Shown here piece by piece: positions 5,776-6,121 of a DNA stretch of 6,121 bases (position 1 is its first letter; each line of letters begins with the position of its first letter). The notes beneath the pieces were generated by a model. The model saw nothing but the letters and a program-made list of their open reading frames with translations. It made no database searches and was not told the DNA's origin. Position numbers and translations under genes: made by a program. The DNA comes from Xanthobacteraceae bacterium (GTDB lineage: Bacteria; Pseudomonadota; Alphaproteobacteria; Rhizobiales; Xanthobacteraceae), in NCBI GenBank assembly GCA_030043175.1, contig JASHYD010000773.1:1-6121 (forward strand). Direction: 5' to 3'.

Positions 5776-6121
5776 AGGTGGCGACGTAGGCTCAACTGGC
5801 ACGCTGAGGGTCTCGCGTGCGAAATCACGGTTCTGACTTGATTGGCCAGGGGCTGGCCGTTGGGAGGCGACGCTGACGAGCCTCCTATCGACTATGCCAT
5901 CAAAGAAACAATTGTCTGGCCATCGCCATTGTGCCGATAGCCGGATCATTATCGCCGCTAACAGTGTGAAAGGGCCGCCATCTGCACGTATCCGGCTTGA
6001 ATTCGATTATTAATTTATAGTAACCTACTGGCTTAGTTGGCGCTATAGGTTGGGCTTAAACGCTTGCGCAACTTTGGGGGCGCGATGGTGTCCGGGGGGT
6101 CTCGGTCAGCTCACGCGAAGA
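5776..6121. other. 346-base end region without a supported gene
   Basis: I see no recognisable product on either strand after the sensor-kinase relic fades at about 5775. An AT-rich pocket at about 5997-6025 (TTGAATTCGATTATTAATTT, then ATAGTAA) stands out from the GC-rich surroundings and could be an upstream regulatory region. A GGGGG at 6076-6080 precedes an ATG at 6085 whose frame stays open to the window end (MVSGGSRSAHAK). This could be the start of a gene continuing outside the window, but 12 codons are too few to judge. Confidence 0.4.

Noticed and set aside
5997..6065. Promoter in the AT-rich pocket near the window end
   Set aside because: The best pairs (TTGAAT with TATAGT at 13 bases or TAACCT at 18 bases; TTGGCG with CTTAAA at 12) have wrong spacing or weak -10 matches.

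Overview
The window is GC-rich DNA from an alphaproteobacterium. The protein styles (a short secreted Cys-Cys protein, a GAF-PAS sensor-kinase relic, a NarL-type two-component pair, a Tat-exported thiamine-diphosphate enzyme) suggest the Bradyrhizobium/Rhodopseudomonas group (Nitrobacteraceae). That placement comes from recalled family resemblance; no search was run.

Layout. Bases 1-768 (+) hold the C-terminal end of a NarL/UhpB-type histidine kinase whose ATP-binding domain carries an in-frame insertion of about 80 residues. Its response regulator follows at 814-1452 (+). A short secreted protein of unknown function lies at 1631-2017 (+). Bases 2018-2627 contain no convincing intact gene, only a 14-bp tandem repeat and a possible decayed small gene. 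Two genes then run on the minus strand: a 646-residue ThDP-dependent enzyme with a twin-arginine signal (5070 to 3130), and a 125-residue exported monohaem cytochrome c (3005 to 2628). Between them is a compact element with two competing stems and a nine-T tract, which looks like an attenuator. Divergent from the ThDP gene is a frameshifted fragment of a GAF-PAS sensor kinase (about 5215-5775, +). The last 340 bases hold no gene I can support.

How it may work together. The most interesting unit is the ThDP enzyme plus cytochrome c. Classical ThDP decarboxylases and oxidases are cytoplasmic; this one has a clear RRKFLK Tat signal and would be exported folded with its cofactor. The cytochrome has a signal peptide, one CxxCH site and a candidate Met ligand, so it could accept electrons in the periplasm. 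I infer a periplasmic oxidative or decarboxylating 2-oxoacid or aldehyde system feeding the respiratory chain. The substrate is unknown and carboligase or non-oxidative activity is not excluded. Nothing in the sequence proves that the nearby two-component pair controls this unit.
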